5,859 nt of DNA from an uncultured Clostridia bacterium (lineage in GTDB: Bacteria; Bacillota; Clostridia; Christensenellales; CAG-917). Below, one piece after another: positions 5,742 through 5,859 of this stretch. Both the position numbers and the translations under genes were made by a program. The notes beneath the pieces are model-generated. The model saw only the letters and a program-made list of their open reading frames with translations. It was not told the origin of the DNA and ran no database searches. The stretch lies in assembly GCA_947589635.1 (NCBI GenBank), contig CANQCC010000091.1, positions 1-5,859 of the forward strand. The letters are read 5' to 3'. Every line of letters starts with the position of its first letter. Positions within the stretch are counted from its first letter, which is position 1.

Positions 5742-5859
5742 ATGTTGCCTGACAACAACTATTCCGAAATCGTAAAAATCATACAGACCGCACGGGAGCG
5801 CGCGTATTATAAGGTGAATGAGGAACTCATCAACATGTATTTGCAGATCGGCAAATTCG
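5742..5859 (+). CDS. N-terminus of a DUF1016 (YhcG-type, PDDEXK nuclease family) protein, cut by right edge
   Basis: Only 39 codons are visible. They read from ATG 5742, with AAGGAG at 5730-5735 six bases upstream, which fixes the start well. The pattern 'IIQTARERAYYKVNEELINM' followed by 'YLQIGKF' resembles the start of the DUF1016 N-terminal helical domain, usually '..ar..a...vN..ll..YW.iG..'. The family's usual Trp after Tyr is Leu here. Full-length members carry a C-terminal PDDEXK-type nuclease domain, outside this window, and are often found in variable or mobile regions. The gene starts 37 bases after prfA with no visible terminator between, so it may be partly co-transcribed; its function is unrelated to translation termination as far as is known. 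The family call rests on a short stretch. Confidence 0.6.
   Translation, partial: MLPDNNYSEIVKIIQTARERAYYKVNEELINMYLQIGKF

Noticed and set aside
4829..5758. Long open frame of 309 codons on the minus strand opposite prfA
   Set aside because: It lies almost wholly opposite a clear prfA gene, is rich in His, Ala and Val as expected for antisense of GC-rich coding DNA, and has no recognisable domain.

Overview
The window carries six protein genes and the first 39 codons of a seventh, all on the + strand. It looks like chromosomal DNA of an uncultured member of the Firmicutes (Clostridia-like). The main reason is the gene order rpmE, DUF1385 (yqhQ), prmC, prfA, which I know from clostridial genomes. 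A Gram-positive-style purine-rich Shine-Dalgarno in front of several genes and frequent ATA, AGA and AGG codons in moderately GC-rich DNA fit too. The assignment is an inference; no rRNA or other phylogenetic marker is present.

Bases 2-2333 hold an ABC importer of the nitrate/sulfonate/taurine/thiamine-precursor class. It consists of the C-terminal part of a substrate-binding protein (cut by the left edge), a membrane permease and an ATPase. Permease and ATPase overlap by ATGA. A perfect 10-bp inverted repeat lies between binding-protein and permease genes, probably uncoupling their expression. The substrate cannot be read from the sequence.

Bases 2334-2765 are the regulatory centre. A promoter with perfect consensus boxes (TTGACA, 17 bp, TATAAT) drives rpmE (zinc-binding ribosomal protein L31). 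Its short leader has a hairpin displaying AGGAGG and a possible 12-codon upstream ORF that overlaps the rpmE start. Just after the rpmE stop is an intrinsic terminator whose left arm can also pair with an upstream segment, which can itself pair with a segment 3-9 bases past the stop codon. This 1:2 / 2:3 / 3:4 layout is that of a ribosome-controlled attenuator.

Bases 2766-5704 hold a single long gene fusing the membrane protein DUF1385/YqhQ to the release-factor glutamine methyltransferase PrmC, followed with a 4-base overlap by prfA (release factor 1, the PrmC substrate). No clear promoter or Shine-Dalgarno precedes the fusion gene, so it probably depends on read-through from rpmE. The most interesting hypothesis is that a ribosome stalled at the rpmE UGA stop, when release factors are limiting, would cover segment 1, allow the antiterminator, and raise expression of PrmC and RF1. 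All six visible stop codons are TGA.

At the right edge a gene with a good ribosome binding site begins; its N-terminus resembles the DUF1016 (YhcG-type, PDDEXK nuclease) family.
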